This document shows, one piece after another, positions 23,791-35,183 of a DNA stretch of 64,000 nt. The stretch's first letter is position 1; every line of letters starts with the position of its first letter. The DNA comes from Trichostrongylus colubriformis (Eukaryota; Nematoda; Chromadorea; Rhabditida; Trichostrongylidae). Below the pieces are notes generated by a model. It made no database searches. It was not told where the DNA came from and saw only the letters and a program-made list of their open reading frames with translations. The stretch covers positions 20,953,686-21,017,685 of the forward strand of contig OZ022261.1 of assembly GCA_963978905.1 (NCBI GenBank), written 5' to 3'. A program made the translations under genes and the position numbers.

Positions 23791-23845
23791 CCACAATAAT
23801 CACTGGAACACTTGCTGACCCCACAATAATCACTGGAACACTTGC
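23791..23845 (+). repeat. Tandem duplication, 30-bp period, two units
   Basis: CCACAATAATCACTGGAACA followed by CTTGC occurs at 23791-23815 and again at 23821-23845, separated by a short spacer. It lies within a 127-codon minus-strand frame that I do not regard as a gene. Confidence 0.8.
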
Positions 23846-23859
23846 AACACATCCGTCCA

Positions 23860-24165
23860 GATGTTTGGAAAAGTAAGAACGGTCGAGTTAAGGCATCAGC
23901 CTCCAACTCCTTCAATTTCTGGACGACGATGTGTGAAAAAAAGCTCCGAGGACTCGCCAAGTACCCATTGTTCGAGTTTTGGCGAATCAAAACGGTACCT
24001 GTAGTGGTCAGCCACCTGTTTTGGAAAAGCCAGTAGTTTTGATATCTCTTGCAAATACGGACGCTCATTGCTTTCGGCTGTTTTAATTGAAATGCTTTGA
24101 TCAATAGAAAATTCGCACAATTCATTCTCATTTCTGCACTTCCGAAACCAAGGACACTGTTCCAC
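23860..24165 (-). pseudogene. Probable mariner transposase DNA-binding relic
   Basis: The minus-strand frame from 24165 includes PYLQEISKLLAFPKQV and LEQWVLGES. This recalls the second helix-turn-helix of mariner transposases, where a recognition helix is followed by a KLxKWVPHEL motif. No inverted ends or TA-flanked boundaries could be identified, and the catalytic part is absent. The evidence is one short alignment by eye. Confidence 0.35.
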
Positions 24166-24462
24166 CTCGTGGTTTACATTTTTCCCTTGCAGTGTTCATA
24201 TTTAAAGCTGCCTCAATGCGGCTTCGAAATTTCCATGACAATTCAAGGACCTTCTGGAATTTTGAGGATAGCTATATGCGAAATCCTCAACTGTTTGCCA
24301 ACCTATCGTGCACAATACTATGTAGGCTGATCTGAAGTTGGCACGCTTTGATATCAAGATTTATCTCTTCCGACAGCGGAAAACTGGTTACAACTCCCTT
24401 CACAACCTAGTATTCTCATTTCTTCTTTTGCAACATCTCTTCCAAGATTAAGGGACGTTCTA

Positions 24463-25842
24463 TTGGGTTGAGGAATAAGTCCCCCCGGTTTTTTTAAACC
24501 CCGTTTTTCACATTGTTCCCTCTATCTTTCGACGAAGCCTATACATGTTTTCGATAGAGCTTTTTCTGCTCTACAAAATGCTCGTATCTGTTTTTTGATT
24601 TCCTCGACTACCAAATATTTATGAGGTTTGGAAGTGAAGTAAGCTGAAGGCAAAAAATTGGCACTTGCGCACCTCATCTTTCTCATCTGCCATCGAGGTC
24701 AAAAAATTTATATGTATATGTTTCGATAGCGCTTTCTCAGCTCTACAAAATGATACTAGTTTTTATTCAAATCGCTCAACTTTTTGCTGTTTTTAAAACT
24801 CACAAATGCAGTACTCGCAAAGGTGTGCACTTTAGTTATCTCCTCTTCCTCGCCTACCAACAGGATTAGAGAGGATGTGCATATACGCGTTTGATAGAGC
24901 TTTTCTTGCTCTACAAGATGATACCTTTTTTCGTTTGTGTCTTCTCATATTTTAGCATTTAGGAATAAGTATCTACCTGTTCTTCAATTCGAAATTGCGT
25001 TATGAAAATAAATTTTTTTAGCGGGTTGTTATGGATCATTCGATAGAGCTCTTTTCGCTCTACAATATTGTGTTTACGGTTTTTGTTCGAACTAATTTTT
25101 GCTATTTTTTACATCATTTTAAAGTCGACGAAATCGAGCATTTTCGACAAGATGTGTCAAAAATGCTCGATTTTGTCGACTTTAAAATGATGTAAAAAAT
25201 AGCAAAAATTAGTTCGAACAAAAACCGTAAACACAGTATTGTAGAGCGAAAAGAGCTCTATCGAATGATCCATAACAACCCGCTAAAAAAAATTTATTTT
25301 CATAACGCAATTTCGAATTGAAGAACAGGTAGATACTTATTCCTAAATGCTAAAATATGAGAAGACACAAACGAAAAAAGGTATCATCTTGTAGAGCAAG
25401 AAAAGCTCTATCAAACGCGTATATGCACATCCTCTCTAATCCTGTAGGTAGGCGAGGAAGAGGAGATAACTAAAGTGCACACCTTTGCGAGTACTGCATT
25501 TGTGAGTTTTAAAAACAGCAAAAAGTTGAGCGATTTGAATAAAAACTAGTACCATTTTGTAGAGCTGAGAAAGCGCTATCGAAACATATACATATAAATT
25601 TTTTGACCTCGATGGCAGATGAGAAAGATGAGGTGCGCAAGTGCCAATTTTTTGCCTTCAGCTTACTTCACTTCCAAACCTCATAAATATTTGGTAGTCG
25701 AGGAAATCAAAAAACAGATACGAGCATTTTGTAGAGCAGAAAAAGCTCTATCGAAAACATGTATAGGCTTCGTCGAAAGATAGAGGGAACAATGTGAAAA
25801 ACGGGGTTTAAAAAAACCGCGGGGACTTATTCCTCAACCCAA
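24463..25842. mobile_element. Near-perfect 1380-bp palindromic (foldback) element with eight hairpins
   Basis: The whole element is one inverted repeat: two arms of about 690 bp meet at a 5-nt centre near 25150-25154. By eye I find only about half a dozen mismatches between arms. Ends are TTGGGTTGAGGAATAAGT with TA on both sides (24461-24462, 25843-25844), a Tc1/mariner-type target. Each arm carries four 19-nt hairpins of the form TAGAGC-N7-GCTCTA at 24555-24573, 24727-24745 (one mismatch), 24895-24913 and 25044-25062, mirrored at 25242, 25392, 25560 and 25732. Each lies at the head of a loosely repeated module of about 150-170 bp. No protein frame exists. Diverged copies lie at 33839-37960 and 60109-60930. 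Confidence 0.9.
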
Positions 25843-25844
25843 TA

Positions 25845-26416
25845 GTACTTATTATCCGATGTGGACGACAACCTTAGAAGAACATTGCTTTCCAAGCCGC
25901 ATGCTGCATCGTGCGAACTGACTGCACGCTTGGATGCATAATAACTACTCGATTCATATTCGTACAAAAATCGTGGTGTATGGATCACAATATTGATACT
26001 TCGCCAGCACATGAAGGATTTCCTAACTATCGAAATGATAGAAGATGAAAGCTGAGCTCCATTTGTCCACGGTATCCGCAGAGGGAAAGACTGCTGTGAA
26101 CTTGTTGGAAGTGACATCTATGTGTACTCCAACGAGTATCTCATCTGTAAGTCATCTGCTCATAACAGTGTGCATAGATGATTTTGACAGGAGTTTCGCA
26201 AGAGTCCTACCCAATCTACCGTACTCTCGTACTAACCGATTCCGAACCTTTGAAGTCGAACGCTTTTCGAAACATTCCAGAAAAGCATATCGCCGAACGA
26301 ACATCATTTCCAACAATCGGCGACAAAACAACAAAATCGATGCCTCCAGAATGACGTCAAGTAGATATATGTATCCTCACCTGATGCCATGTGATGAGCA
26401 TCACCTGGAGTTGCCT
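25845..26416. other. No recognisable gene
   Basis: A 134-codon plus frame (26045-26449) and a 60-codon minus frame oppose each other. Neither has a family motif, and the first runs into a mobile element. Confidence 0.4.
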
Positions 26417-26420
26417 TTAA

Positions 26421-26778
26421 AGGCGCCGGGAGGGGTAAGCAGAAAGTGAAAACTGGGATTACATGTCCGCTGAGAGCAAATCTTTCACTTCAGAAGAGGT
26501 GATGTGTAGAAAAAATCGTATTGAAAAAGCGTGGCTTGGGGTCCTATCAGGACCCCTCAGCACGGCATGTCATTCTGACGGAACAACAATCGCAGCCCGC
26601 TGGTTCAGCATCTTTGCCCGTTTGCTGTCTACCCCCGGCTAGGGACGCAGAGGGACGTGAAAGCGAGGGGGAGTTTTCGTATTCCGTTTTATTTTGTTCG
26701 TTCTTTCTCGTCTTTTATGCTACTGAGCTGCTCAACTTTCATATTCCACGATCTGCCAGATTTACCTATCTGGTGTTT
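26421..26778. mobile_element. TTAA-target element, second family, copy G
   Basis: The left end AGGCGCCGGGAGGGGTAAGC follows TTAA (26417-26420). The right end TTACCTATCTGGTGTTT precedes TCAA, a decayed TTAA. The interior matches the reverse complement of 53496-53900 through many blocks, including ACAACAATCGC, then GGGACGCAGAGG and TTCGTTCTTTCTCG. Non-coding; the 121-codon frame here is incidental. Confidence 0.72.
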
Positions 26779-26838
26779 TCAAGAAAGAGATGCTGTGTCT
26801 GTACAATGAGCGCTATCACAAGCTGTGTTCATCCCATA

Positions 26839-27744
26839 CTGTGGGGCGCCAAAATTATGGCGAATGGACATGCGCGCACATTTTGAACAACTATTCAAAG
26901 ATGCTGTATTTTTCCCTGCTTCTCTCATTTTATAGTGTTGTCGTATTCATACCTAACATATATGACCGGGAAAATATATCATTGTGACCATGGTCGAGCG
27001 ATCCTGCTATCGTTCTGCAATCATCGGGCTTTCGACAAGGATCTTCGGCACGCGGAATTTATGAGCGTGTTGGTGCACATCTGAGTGTCATCTCGCGGTC
27101 CATCAAACGCTACAAAGAGCCATGAAGCGAGAGCGACCGATCTGGACGGGGTGGGCGTGTAACTATGACCACGACCACCAATCTGAGGAAGGTGCGCGAG
27201 AGGATCTGCACAGAGCCGTCGCGCTCGATCCGCCAAATGGCTCGAGAAATGGACATCGAGGAGGACGAATTGTTGCCGTGGACTAATGCTCACTTCGAGA
27301 ACGTAATTGGACGTCCCAGCAGGACGGAGCTCCGGGGCTCACAGAGTACGTGTGGTTCAGAACTGGTGCAAGACCAATTTCCCCGACCTTGTCAGCTTCG
27401 AGGAGTAGCCAGCTAATTCACCAGATTTAAATGCTTGGATTACAGCCTCTGGTGGGTTCAAGAAGCAAAGGCCTGCGCAAAACTGCACCGCTTCGTGGAA
27501 TCACTGGGAAAGCTCTACAGAAAGCGTGAGACAAGCTCAGCGCGCCGTACTTGCGTGCCACGGTCGATGCTTTCATGACCCGTCTCAAGGCTCGCGTCGA
27601 TTCCAGCAGAGGGATTTTCGAAATTCTGATTTTTCATGATTAATAATTGAGCACTAAAGCTTACCATGTCTTCGGTTTATAGGATTGAGATGCTCTCGTT
27701 CTAGGCGATTCAAGTACATTTTTGCTATAATTTTGGCGCACCCT
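26839..27744 (+). mobile_element. Tc1-like DNA transposon, internally deleted
   Basis: Inverted ends share GGCGCCAAAATTATGG (left) and, from the right, TGCGCCAAAATTATAG. TA lies next to each (26837-26838, 27745-27746). At about 906 bp it is shorter than autonomous Tc1-like elements, and the transposase inside is deleted in the middle. Confidence 0.8.
27000..27640 (+). pseudogene. Tc1-like (IS630-Tc1) transposase relic
   Basis: Fragments appear in order but in several frames. First comes a helix-turn-helix (RGIYERVGAHLSVISRSIKR, about 27055-27115), then a second DNA-binding region (RKVRERICTEPSRSIRQMAR, about 27185-27245), then LPWTNAHFENVIGR. After a frame change follows FEEWPANSPDLNAW, corresponding to the proline-rich block before the last acidic catalytic residue, and finally ATVDAFMTRLKARVDS, matching the C-terminal helix. 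Residues between the second helix-turn-helix and the late catalytic region are missing, so it cannot be active. Confidence 0.75.
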
Positions 27745-27746
27745 TA

Positions 27747-28105
27747 TGCTTTCGTAGGAGTTGAGAAACAAATCGGTTAAGTGTGTATGTAGTGCTCAAT
27801 ACAGTAGTGCCCACCAACAAATACAACAACTAAAGGCACAACGTGCAACACACGACAGCCGACAGTAACATTTCGAAGCAGATGTAGACTCTTCTGAACA
27901 CTAGTTCTTGGATTTTCAGGGAGATCGAACGTATGAATGACCGACTAAATGATCGAAAGCCATCGCTATCATTACAGAATACCTTTCTTATTGAAGGCAT
28001 GTTTCGAGTGCTAACTTATTTTTGAAGACCGCGCACTTTACGTGTCTGCAGCATGTTACCGCACAATTTTTCGCAGGTTGAAGCCTGCGACCCTGACCGC
28101 CTGAC
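27747..28105. other. No recognisable gene
   Basis: AT-rich spacer with no supported feature. Confidence 0.5.
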
Positions 28106-28111
28106 CACACG

Positions 28112-28341
28112 GGTGTGTGCACCTATGACGGGTTTTCGCGCGGCCGAGCGGCTTGGCGGGTGCGAGCACCGGTGGCAGGGCATGGCAGCCTTCAAGCGAG
28201 TCAGTGCGGCATGGGTGGAAGAGCAGAGGTGACGCAGCCACGCTCTGCCGGACTCCCAAGGGCAATCGATTCGGCAAGTTGTACTGATGGCGCCGCGAGT
28301 GCGACGCCGTGAAGCGATTTTCCGTCACAAGTGCACACACC
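28112..28341. mobile_element. Mutator-like MITE, diverged copy
   Basis: Inverted ends read GGTGTGTGCACCTATGACGG and, from the right, GGTGTGTGCACTTGTGACGG. The interior shares GGGCATGGCAGCCTTCAAGC and GGGCAATCGATTCGG with the copy at 22131-22370. I could not find a clear 9-bp target duplication. Frames on both strands are artefacts. Confidence 0.72.
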
Positions 28342-28344
28342 GGA

Positions 28345-29685
28345 GCCACATGGGCACACACTGTATCCAGTGCTTGTATAGTGTTTCCAGTGTTTCTAGT
28401 GTCTGTTTATTTATGAACGCTTTCAAAACACTAATTTATAATAGAGATGAATGATGTAATAATTACTATAATACGAAGAGTTCATAGTTCACGAAAATAA
28501 ATCAGATTTTTATGCTTTCTGATTGGACTTTCTTTATCACGTTCAAGCTATAGGCACTCAATCCTATTGAGGATGTATGTGCACCTAGTTTCGCTCTATA
28601 TTCAACAGAACCAATGAAAGCAGTCACCGTATTCGAGAAAAGAGCAAGTTAATATGAAATTTTGATACCTACGCGTTAAAAGTGTACAGGAAAGCCAGCC
28701 TGCATGCCCTACACGGTTTACAAAAATTTTAACTACACTATCTCTGCACCTTTCTAATTGTGTACAATATGTTGCATGGATTTTTAGTAGGCCGTTGTTC
28801 AATAGGCTCCAAATCCAAAGCTACTGTTCCGCAACGAGGTGGTCAGGTGAAGCTTTTACCAGCGTCCGATCGGATCGTCCCTTTCAAAGGCCTAAACGTT
28901 CCAGATCTAAGAACTGTCCTCTACCGCGCTAAGCGTCTCGTCTATCCAGTTTTTCTGACGGAAACTCAGGAAAACAACAAAAAATCAGGAACGGGATAAA
29001 TAAGTAGGTCCACAAAGTCCACACCGACAAAGCAAAAAACCTTGTCTCGTAGGATAGTTGATGTTATGTGAAACATAGAACCAAGATGTCATGACGATGA
29101 CAGATGAATAAGTTTATCTGGTCAACCCAGCCGGCAACAAGCATGTGTAGCTAATGTGTCTCTTGGAAAAAGCTATAGTGCAGCTATGGGTGGACCATAA
29201 TTAAGAAACTGACGATAGATGATCTGTAGAGTAGGTAAGTGTTGTGAGCTGGCACGAAGTGGAGAACACTTGAAGTTACAATGAAGTTCATTTAAGTAAC
29301 TGATCAACGACACTTCATATGGTTTTCGCATAGTGATGTTTTCAGGGATGAAAATCCGAGCTTTATTTTTCTGAGGAAGTTCCATTACTATTAGAAAACT
29401 GTCCAGTAAGTGCAATAATCGAATCACAAAAAGGACAAGGCACTCGACGTTAATCAATCTCTTTTTAAGAAAGGCAACGCCTTCCAACTTCAATCGGAAT
29501 CACTGGCAGTGGAATGTGGTTTGGTTTAATCATAGTGAAGGGACCATACGACGTACAAGTTCCTCTATTTACCCTCGTTCACTGGTACTAGTTCACCGAA
29601 GTACATGAATAGGAGAATAGGTTGATATGAGGGGGAAATGGGAGAGCGGCCCCAATATCACCACACTACCATCGCTTAACGGGTG
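28345..29685. other. No confident gene; a possible exon at 28793-28965
   Basis: A plus-strand segment after GGATTTTTAG encodes a protein-like stretch (VKLLPASDRIVPFKGLNV and onward to YPVFLTE) with balanced base composition, open from 28760 to 28999. There is no recognised domain and no partner exon. The rest of the region is AT-rich and featureless. Confidence 0.3.
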
Positions 29686-29690
29686 AGGGT

Positions 29691-29970
29691 CGACTGGTCA
29701 AATTTTCGCTTCGCAGCATCACGCTCGCGGCGCCGTCAGTACGAGTCTTTTGGAATTCCGCTCAAGACGTCATAGGTCTTGAGCGGAACTCCGCTCAAGA
29801 TCCTTGCGTGATTGAGATAGGTAAAGTCGCGAAGCTTTCAACCTACAATCTTTGAGGGTCACTTACGGTACCAGCCTATTGCGTCTTGAGCGGAATTCCA
29901 AACGACTCGCACTGACGGCGCCGCGAGTGCGACGCGGCGAAGCGAAAATTCGACCAATCGATCCTCACCC
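29691..29970. mobile_element. Mutator-like MITE with decayed target duplication
   Basis: Inverted ends read GGGTGAGGGTCGACTGGTCA and, from the right, GGGTGAGGATCGATTGGTCG. Flanking 9-mers TCGCTTAAC and CCGCTTTAC match at seven of nine positions. Shared family blocks include AGTCTTTTGGAATTCCGCTC and the tract GGTACCAG. A secondary hairpin at about 29750-29795 (CCGCTCAAGAC and its inverse) lies near the middle. Confidence 0.78.
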
Positions 29971-29979
29971 CCGCTTTAC

Positions 29980-31678
29980 TCCTACCTCGAAATCACCTAT
30001 ATTGAAGGTCTGCAGATGCTGTGATTTATTGGTACAAACTGCAACTCACCACTGGAATAAAGGGAAAACCTGAATCATCCTTAATGGAAGACTTATACAT
30101 TAACATCTCTCTTGAGTTACCTGCGTAGTGTGGCTTGTGTTGTGGACGGGTAGTGGCGGCGTGTTTGCAAGGGTTTAATATCTGTTTTGCGAGAATGTTT
30201 TTAAGAAAACGTTGTATTACAAGCCAGCAATATCTCTCTATCACCAGTGATTACTGCCTTTAACGCAGTCATCTCCGACACGGATGCAAGAAACTATTCA
30301 TTAAGTGGAGTTTTTCATACAAAAATACGGCTAATACAGGCCAACAGAGGGTGAAAGATTGCTCAGCTTTTTTGAGATTGTTAAAAAAGCGATAAATGAG
30401 GCGCTTGATGTTTGACGGGTCGCATGGAATGCGACAAGTTTCCGAAATTGGATGCCTCTTAGGTTTGCGGATCTTTTTCGAACCGGTGGCTCACGACGCT
30501 CAACAAACTTCGGTTTTGTAGTATTTAAAATGTGACTCCGTGGCTCATAGCAGGTGACTGCAGGCACCTAATATCACTAATTTTAAATGTGTACTGACAC
30601 TGAGTGTAAATGCGACAGTCACAAGTATGATGTGAAGCTCAAGGCAAGGCGGAAATCAAAGCTAGAAAGGCTGGTGTCACGTAACGTATGATTCGGTTTA
30701 GCCGAAATAAATTTTGACAAAGTGTGTAGTGCAGGGCGAGCCGATGCGTAGTCACGAAGTCACGCACGCCATTCTTTGAAATATAGAGGAATGAAAGCTG
30801 AGAACGGCGTGGTGCAACGCCGCACCGGCCCCTTCTGCACAACACACTTGTGGACAAACCTTCTGAACTGCGAAAGGTTGTAAAACGGTACAACCGCTGC
30901 AAACGACGCACCGTAGCATCGGATACTGAAGTATTTCCCCCGAAAAGGGACAAAGTTTTGGACAAACTTTTCAGGAACGCTTGATTGTTAGCACCAAGTC
31001 AAACAGGTTAGTTAATGGTTGAATATGGAAACATCAAGCAGCACATTTTCACTCGGAAACTTTTTTCGAGAATGATTCCTTGTCAGTTCAGTAGGTGAGA
31101 GGAAACTCAGAAAATAGAGAAAATAAATCTGCACTGAAAGTTTAAACGGGAAGGCGATGCTAAGTAGTTACGATCAAGTAGTATTTGACTTCATCAGACA
31201 AAAGACTCCCAATCATGACTTTCACGCTGATGTGGTTTCCTAGTACAGGTTAAGGTGGTGTTCCCCAAAAAGATTATCAGTGATCTACGTATATCGGATG
31301 TGTCGCCGTATTCTGTCCTTATTACCACAAAGTCGGCAGTACTAGTCTGACCTCAGCATTTTTTATAAAATGCGTTTCGGTATTAATATTAGAAGTTGTA
31401 CTGCATGAAAACAGCTGGAAATGAACGAAACGTTCGAGCTGATTAAATGGAACGAACCTTTTCTCTTTGGAAACAACGGCTACAAGCCGGGATTCTCAAT
31501 GTTTCCGCTTATGTGACTATGATATATTGCACATGAAGCATACAGACATACGTTGCCTGCTTGCTGGCAGTAATTTTGAGAAGTGAGAGTTGAGTTCTGT
31601 TTGGCAACTTTGCTCGGAAAGAAAACCTTTGCATTATTGGAAAAAAGGTCGCTCTGATCCTCAAAAAATATTAGGTAG
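29980..31678. other. No recognisable gene
   Basis: About 1.7 kb with several motif-free frames of up to 108 codons (30639-30965 minus). No terminal repeats or RNA genes. Confidence 0.45.
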
Positions 31679-31757
31679 TCTAAAAAGTCTTTTCGTATTT
31701 TTAAATACCGCTTTTCCCCTCAAAACTGCTTTCCACAAAATTTCCTCTGTACATATA

Positions 31758-32264
31758 CAGTAGCGCTCAAAAGTCTTCGGCGAAATGGTCTATCACTTGG
31801 GTTTTTCACTTGTAACTTTCTTGCAACTGCACCGATCTAAGAGAAATTTAAGTTTGTTGTACTTGGAGCCACTGCATACTTAATATACTATTGTGGCGCT
31901 CAACGGTGTAGGTTACGTGGTTATATGGAATTTTTTAATTTTGGCATGCCATCGCTATGCCGCCCGGCTGTGCCGCTGTCATCAAAAGTCGTGGTCTTTC
32001 TACAGAATATCAATGTTCTCTGAGGCTTGCTCTTTTTGTTTTTGTGAAGAAAGCCGTTATTCTTGACCAAGCCTTTTACTTTTTTCTGGGTGGTCTTGTA
32101 GTTAAATCTTGTAAAAAATCATGAAAAGTGGCAAGCGGCGCTCAAGTAGAAGGAAATGTTGACAATAGGTTCAGGCACCACATATTAAAATTTTGTCAAA
32201 TTTGGTCAAGTAGAAAAAAAGTTACGACAAAAAAGTTTTGGCCGAAGACTTTTGAGCGCTACTG
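31758..32264. mobile_element. Tc1-like MITE, 507 bp, nested
   Basis: Ends CAGTAGCGCTCAAAAGTCTT and the exact reverse complement lie between TA dinucleotides (31756-31757, 32265-32266). The CAGT start and TA target are typical of Tc1-type elements. A second, interrupted copy lies at 41425-42798 and aligns along the full length. No transposase frame is present. Confidence 0.88.
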
Positions 32265-32640
32265 TATATGTAGTACAAGTCCACACGCATCTATAGGTAT
32301 TGTTGTTTTCCATCTCCCGGATAACCCTTTTCGGCAAAATAAAAAGATCAAAAGTCACCTCATTTTCAATTCCAATTTTTTTTCTTTGAATGGCGTTAGA
32401 CAGGGAAAGGAGAAGGTGAAAATCCGATGGAGCAAGATCAGGGCTATAAGGCAGCAATTTTTATTCGAGCTCGAGAATTTTTTGAAAGAAAAAATTTGAA
32501 AAAAATTTACTACTAGTGAAAAAATGACTCGCCAAAAAATTCTCGAGCTTGAATAAAAATTGCTGCCCCATCCACCTATAACCCTCGTCGTGCTCCATCG
32601 GATTATCACCTTTTCCTTTCCCTGTCTAACGCCATTCGAA
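32206..32640. pseudogene. Two inverted mariner transposase C-terminal fragments
   Basis: On the minus strand, 32457 downward reads LPYSPDLAPSDFHLLLSLSN, the segment around the third catalytic aspartate of mariner. In the other arm, on the plus strand near 32580-32640, a matching APSDYHLFLSLSNAI can be read. Each then runs into a tail without transposase similarity. Neither arm has the DNA-binding domain or the other catalytic aspartates. Confidence 0.75.
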
Positions 32641-32857
32641 GAAAAAAATTTTTATAATTTTTGTATTAAAAATGAGGTTGACCGTTGATATGTTTATTTT
32701 GCCGAAAAGGGTTATCCGGGAGATGGAAGACAATAATACCTATAGATGCGTGTGGACTTGTACTACATGTGTATGTACAGAAGAGATTGCTGGAAAGCAG
32801 TTTGGAGGGAAAAAGCGGTATTTGAAAATACGAAAAAACTTTTTAGACTACCCAATA

Positions 32858-33836
32858 TCACGAGGTTATGCTCAATAGTGGGGATTTGGGAGAGTAACGA
32901 CTCGAAGGTATCACGCAAAACTATACCCGCCGCTTCCCATGTTAATGTTGCGTTTACCGTTACCATCGCCCCATCACCCGTCTTCAGGCTGAGTGGTGCC
33001 TAGCTGAAAATGGCGAGCGCTGGGTAAATTACACGATTGGCGGCCCTTCTTTCACACATGCTCCGCGACAAACAGTCAGTTTATATTCCTATGGGAGAGA
33101 ACTGAATATTAAAATTATTAAGGAATGTGCATAAATATGTCAGCGTAATCAAGTTCGCATGAAATACGAGTACGCAAAGAAAGCGAATGGTAGCCTCAAC
33201 CGGAGACCGTTGCCTGGCTAGTACTGGAAATCGGAAATGAGAAGCAACTGAGGAAATTTTGTAGAGTGTTTGATGACAAAAACCGTAGATGTCTCATCAG
33301 TAAAAGAGTAAAAGTCGCGATGTTATTTCCGACTTACAACAATTTATCGCCAGCCATACGTACTGAGCTGCAGCGAGAACTCAATCTTTTTTTCTACAGC
33401 ACGACCAATGAGCGCTTTGCAAACTAATGGTCTGCATAATTACTAAATAGTAACGATTGTTTTGCAGATTACTACTAATGTGTATACCTCGCCTCAAAGC
33501 ATGTACTAAGAAGTGGATTCGACATACAAATGGAGTGTTTGGTCATAAAGAGAAGTGGTCCCGTTCACCTATACTCTTATTTTTGCATCGATTAAAATTA
33601 TTAGATCAGTATGGCTACTGTGTAAAGGTAGAGTAAAGCAACACTCAGAGACGCTGCTATAATACACAATCGACCGATCATACACACCTAGACTACTAAG
33701 GCTTTTCATCACTTCAGTGCTGAAATTGAGTGTCACACATGTTAAGAAGAATGGCGGAAACTACTTTTCTGGGCTATAGATAACACTTGCAAAGGGCGTT
33801 TGGGGGTTATAATATACAAACTACGTCTGAATTTGC
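32858..33836. other. No recognisable gene
   Basis: AT-rich spacer; no supported feature. Confidence 0.5.
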
Positions 33837-33838
33837 CA

Positions 33839-33996
33839 TTGGGCGGAGGAATAAGTTCCCGTTGTTTTTTCTACGTTTCCCATCGTTTTCTTCATCCTTC
33901 GACAAAGCTACATGGTTTCGATAGAGCTCTTCCTTCTCTACAAGGAACTGCTATCTTTATTTCGATTTCTTCGGTTGCCTAAATTTATGAGGTTTG
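33839..33996. mobile_element. Hairpin foldback element copy 2, left terminal part
   Basis: It starts TTGGGCGGAGGAATAAGTTC, matching the terminus of the 24463-25842 element. It continues through a TCGATAGAGC-N7-TCTCTACAA hairpin near 33917-33940 and the TTTATGAGGTTTGGAA block. It is interrupted at 34008 by an RTE retrotransposon and resumes at 37196. The terminal dinucleotide before it is CA rather than TA, suggesting age. Confidence 0.8.
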
Positions 33997-34411
33997 GAAT
34001 TGAAGTACCCCTCGACGGTCCGACGCCTCCGTGGCGAGTGGGTGGCAATGGGACTGGACTGCGATGCACAGCAGGAGTCTTTTGCTTCGGCAAATGCTCC
34101 TGGCAGGTTCAACCATGCTGAGAAGGAGTGAAGTCCTAGCCAAGAGCGGACCTCCCCCCCCCCCCTTCCCTCCGTTTCGATGGTTGAAGAAGGGGCCTGC
34201 GGACGCGCTGGCAACGCTTCGTCAGGACACCAGGGAACAAAACGCTCAACCAGCAGAAAAACAGCCTCAGTACCCCGCACACCGGGCTCTGCCGTCTCCG
34301 ACGTCGGACGGTACAACAACCGGTGAGAGGCGAAGAAATCTCGGGTTGCGCAGGACGTCATGGATTCTGGACAATGACGGCACACCTCGTACACGTCACG
34401 GAGACTGCTTC

Positions 34412-35183
34412 ATGCTCTGCACCTACAACGCCAGAACAGTCTCGTCCAACGTCGATCTCCATGCTCTCCTCGACGCTGCGACTCGCATCAAGTCCCATGT
34501 GATCGCGCTACAAGAAACAAAGAGCAGAATAACCGACGTACGACAGTTCAACGACGGGACTCTTGTTATCCGTGGAGAGAAGATCCCATCGCGGAATGTC
34601 GGAGGCGTTGGATTTGTCGTGCACCCGTCTGTCGTCCGCCACGTCGACTCTCACGAGATTCTGTCTTCTCGTCTAGCCATTCTACGCCTTCATCCACCGC
34701 ATCAGAAGACCATCTCAATCATCAACTGCTACTCACCACACGCAGCAGCTGAGGATTCCGAATTGGATGCGTTCTATGAACACCTAGAAGAAGTCATCCG
34801 CAAAGGGAAGTCCTTCTACAAATTCGTTGTCGGTGACTTCAACGCAAGGTTAGGAAAAGGCAACAGCGAGGAACATAGGATCGGAAAATTCGGGATAGGC
34901 GATAGGAACGACAACGGAAGTCGTCTCGTCTCTTGACCTCATGTCTGCAGCACGTCTCTTCCACGGTAATCCGCTGTTTGAGAAGAAGGAACACCGCCGC
35001 TGGACATGGGAGTCACCCAATGGCACGACTCATGCTGAGATCGACCACATTCTAACAAACAGAAGATGGTGCCTCTACGACACCTCCGTGGTGCCATCTT
35101 TCTGTTGTGGATCCGATCATCACCTTCTTCGCCCAAAATCAGGTTCGACATTCGACTGGAGAAGAACACCTGTCACCGGCTGA
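34412..35183 (+). pseudogene. RTE endonuclease domain, frameshifted
   Basis: The apurinic/apyrimidinic-like endonuclease nicks target DNA to prime reverse transcription. From ATG at 34412 the frame reads [12 protein letters not shown]. It continues to the metal-binding glutamate in IALQETKS and the catalytic VGDFNARLG block, then stops at TGA 34934-34936. The next frame (from 34941) continues with HRRWTWESPNGTTHAEIDHI and the terminal GSDHHLLR motif. All conserved blocks are therefore present but split by one frame change. The 127 residues before ATG 34412 in the same frame have no family similarity and cross a C12 run (34154-34165), so I start the domain at 34412. Confidence 0.85.

Larger units (their letters stand above)
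31681..32855. mobile_element. Palindromic mariner dimer, interrupted
   Basis: Ends TTAGGTAGTCTAAAAAGTCT and, from the right, TTGGGTAGTCTAAAAAGTTT are flanked by TA (31679-31680, 32856-32857). Without the nested element at 31758-32264, the remaining roughly 670 bp is a palindrome centred near 32500. Each arm carries the same mariner end: the CATCTATAGGTATTGTTGTT block, the CATCTCCCGGATAACCC block, and a piece of transposase C-terminus. The arms differ at scattered positions, so this is an older copy. It shares sequence with 7189-9344. Confidence 0.82.

Noticed and set aside
34031..34411. N-terminal 127 codons before the RTE endonuclease
   Set aside because: No similarity to RTE proteins and crosses a C12 run; treated as 5' non-coding sequence in an accidental frame.
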